Assembly (NCBI GenBank): GCA_031315865.1
Contig: JALDRJ010000002.1
Span: 248,001-312,000 of the forward strand
Length of the DNA stretch: 64,000 bases
Reading direction: 5' to 3'
DNA from: Nitrospirales bacterium
GTDB taxonomy: Bacteria; Nitrospirota; Nitrospiria; Nitrospirales; UBA8639
Numbering within the stretch: position 1 is the first letter of the stretch; each line of letters starts with the position of its first letter. The position numbers and the translations under genes are program-made. The notes beneath the pieces are model-generated. The model was not told the DNA's origin. It saw only the letters and a program-made list of their open reading frames with translations, and did no database searches. This document shows, piece after piece, positions 63,178 through 64,000 of the stretch.

Positions 63178-64000
63178 TTAGACAACGCCAGCCGCACGCA
63201 GCTTATAAACCTCAAAACACCGATCACATGCCCCGTACTCAACTTCCCAGCCAGGATGGTTTTCGCGAATATAGTCAAGGACGAAACCTTCTAATTTTTC
63301 TTCGAGATTTTCTACCCATGAATAGGTGGGGAAGCGACAAAGAGGACACGGAAATCCAGGCATGAGGAGTGGCTTTGTCGGCAAATCTGGAACCTCTCCA
63401 TCCTCAACTTCAATGGCTCGATCCATAACACGAATCGTATCGGCCGCCATCTCCAAAAGCTCTGCGTGGGTCAAATACTCGGCTTGCCACAAACCTTCGA
63501 AGACTCCCTCGACTTGTCCTGGTAAAATTTTCCGATACCACGTTCGAAATTCCCGAAAGCGGTATTCTTTGGAAAACATCGGTTCCTTACCGGATCGGGC
63601 AATACGGCTATCGACATGTAAACTCCAGAGCACTCGATACCGGTTGAGGATCAAATGCTCTTCTCCCGGGTTGAACCCCACTTTTGTGTCAGCATCATAC
63701 CCAAATGCATCATCCAACATATCTGAAATGTGCGTCAATTCGTGACGAAGGTAACGATTAATGGCGGGATCATAAAAGCGTCGAGGAATCAATTTAATGC
63801 CAACACCTTTGAGACCTTTTTCTTCGAATTGCTTGGCAAGTTTTTCTTCAACTGTTCCCCACTTACGAAGAATATCAACGCCCTCCTGATCTTCTTTCAA
63901 TACTCCCCGAACCAACACAATGCCGATCTTTGCCTTAAGCACTGGAAACTCATCGAACGATTGATTGAGAATATCTGCAAATCCCCACTTCCCAAAGAGT
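63178..64000 (-). CDS. HExxH/zinc-ribbon protein (partial, N-terminus beyond right edge)
   Basis: The frame remains open to the last base, and coding is good upstream of an internal GTG at 63942 (…FGKWGFADILNQSFDEFP), so the true start lies beyond the window. The visible part (~274 residues) contains RHELTHISDMLDDAFG, an HExxH zinc-protease-like motif, in the middle. Near the C-terminus are two knuckles CPLC and CDRC, forming a zinc ribbon. I do not recognise the family. It is 53 bases upstream of the polyferredoxin gene and may be the same transcript. A processing or maturation protease for the nearby redox proteins is possible, not shown. Confidence 0.72.
   Translation of the reverse strand, partial: LFGKWGFADILNQSFDEFPVLKAKIGIVLVRGVLKEDQEGVDILRKWGTVEEKLAKQFEEKGLKGVGIKLIPRRFYDPAINRYLRHELTHISDMLDDAFGYDADTKVGFNPGEEHLILNRYRVLWSLHVDSRIARSGKEPMFSKEYRFREFRTWYRKILPGQVEGVFEGLWQAEYLTHAELLEMAADTIRVMDRAIEVEDGEVPDLPTKPLLMPGFPCPLCRFPTYSWVENLEEKLEGFVLDYIRENHPGWEVEYGACDRCFEVYKLRAAGVV

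Noticed and set aside
1-64000. tRNA, rRNA, CRISPR array, insertion sequence or prophage
   Set aside because: I found no cloverleaf, rRNA segment, regular spaced repeat, transposase or integrase reading frame in the window.

Overview
The window looks like a chromosomal segment of a Nitrospira-type nitrite-oxidising bacterium (phylum Nitrospirota). The main support is an NxrC-type heme-b gamma subunit (60180-61133) with a TorD-like chaperone and a Tat-type polyferredoxin beside it, a nitrite channel plus ferredoxin-nitrite reductase (nirC-nirA), and multiheme cytochromes c. The genus is an inference from gene content. No rRNA or tRNA gene and no CRISPR array or insertion sequence was seen. The window opens inside an AAA+ ATPase gene and closes inside an HExxH/zinc-ribbon gene; both are partial.

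1-24.6 kb is ordinary mixed chromosome: a peptide-type ABC importer (binding protein and two permeases, no ATPase) ending in a DUF3565 gene, a PAS hybrid histidine kinase, a LOG-family hydrolase, small lipoproteins, an alpha/beta hydrolase, a SUMF1-like protein, a methyltransferase, mtgA, a DUF155/RMD1 protein with rmuC, a zinc alcohol dehydrogenase, a stand-alone receiver, a PDZ-like exported protein, a metallophosphoesterase and a TIGR03545-type membrane protein.

24.7-31 kb is a nitrogen island. nirC-nirA lie behind a near-consensus sigma-54 promoter, with two ACAA-N2-TTGT palindromes upstream and a long terminator hairpin inside the leader. The adjacent gene is a sigma-54 activator with no receiver domain; its own leader also carries a 9-U terminator. 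A divergent gene for an exported FG-GAP beta-propeller protein has a second sigma-54 promoter. Together these read as a small, locally encoded sigma-54 regulon with possible leader attenuation.

31-49.9 kb holds a methyltransferase, a BT1-like/MFS carrier, two small heat-shock proteins, sthA, a CBS protein, a PDZ protein, a YbbK/YbgA-type protein, a CbiX-like chelatase (of interest for siroheme supply to NirA), an exported glutathione peroxidase, an H-NOX nitric-oxide sensor with its hybrid kinase, a DUF4268-family fragment, a small lipoprotein and ppk2.

50.1-64 kb is almost entirely on the minus strand and concerns respiration. A probable nine-gene operon, read from 59766 down to 50128, encodes a B12-type radical SAM enzyme, a polytopic membrane protein, a TPR protein, TatA, an NHL-repeat protein, a membrane-anchored NxrC-like heme protein, a PDZ-like protein and two pentaheme cytochromes c. 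Upstream of it come nxrC with its TorD-like chaperone (own sigma-70-like promoter), a polyferredoxin and the HExxH protein. The nine-gene set is the best candidate here for an undescribed electron-transfer module. No NxrA or NxrB is present.
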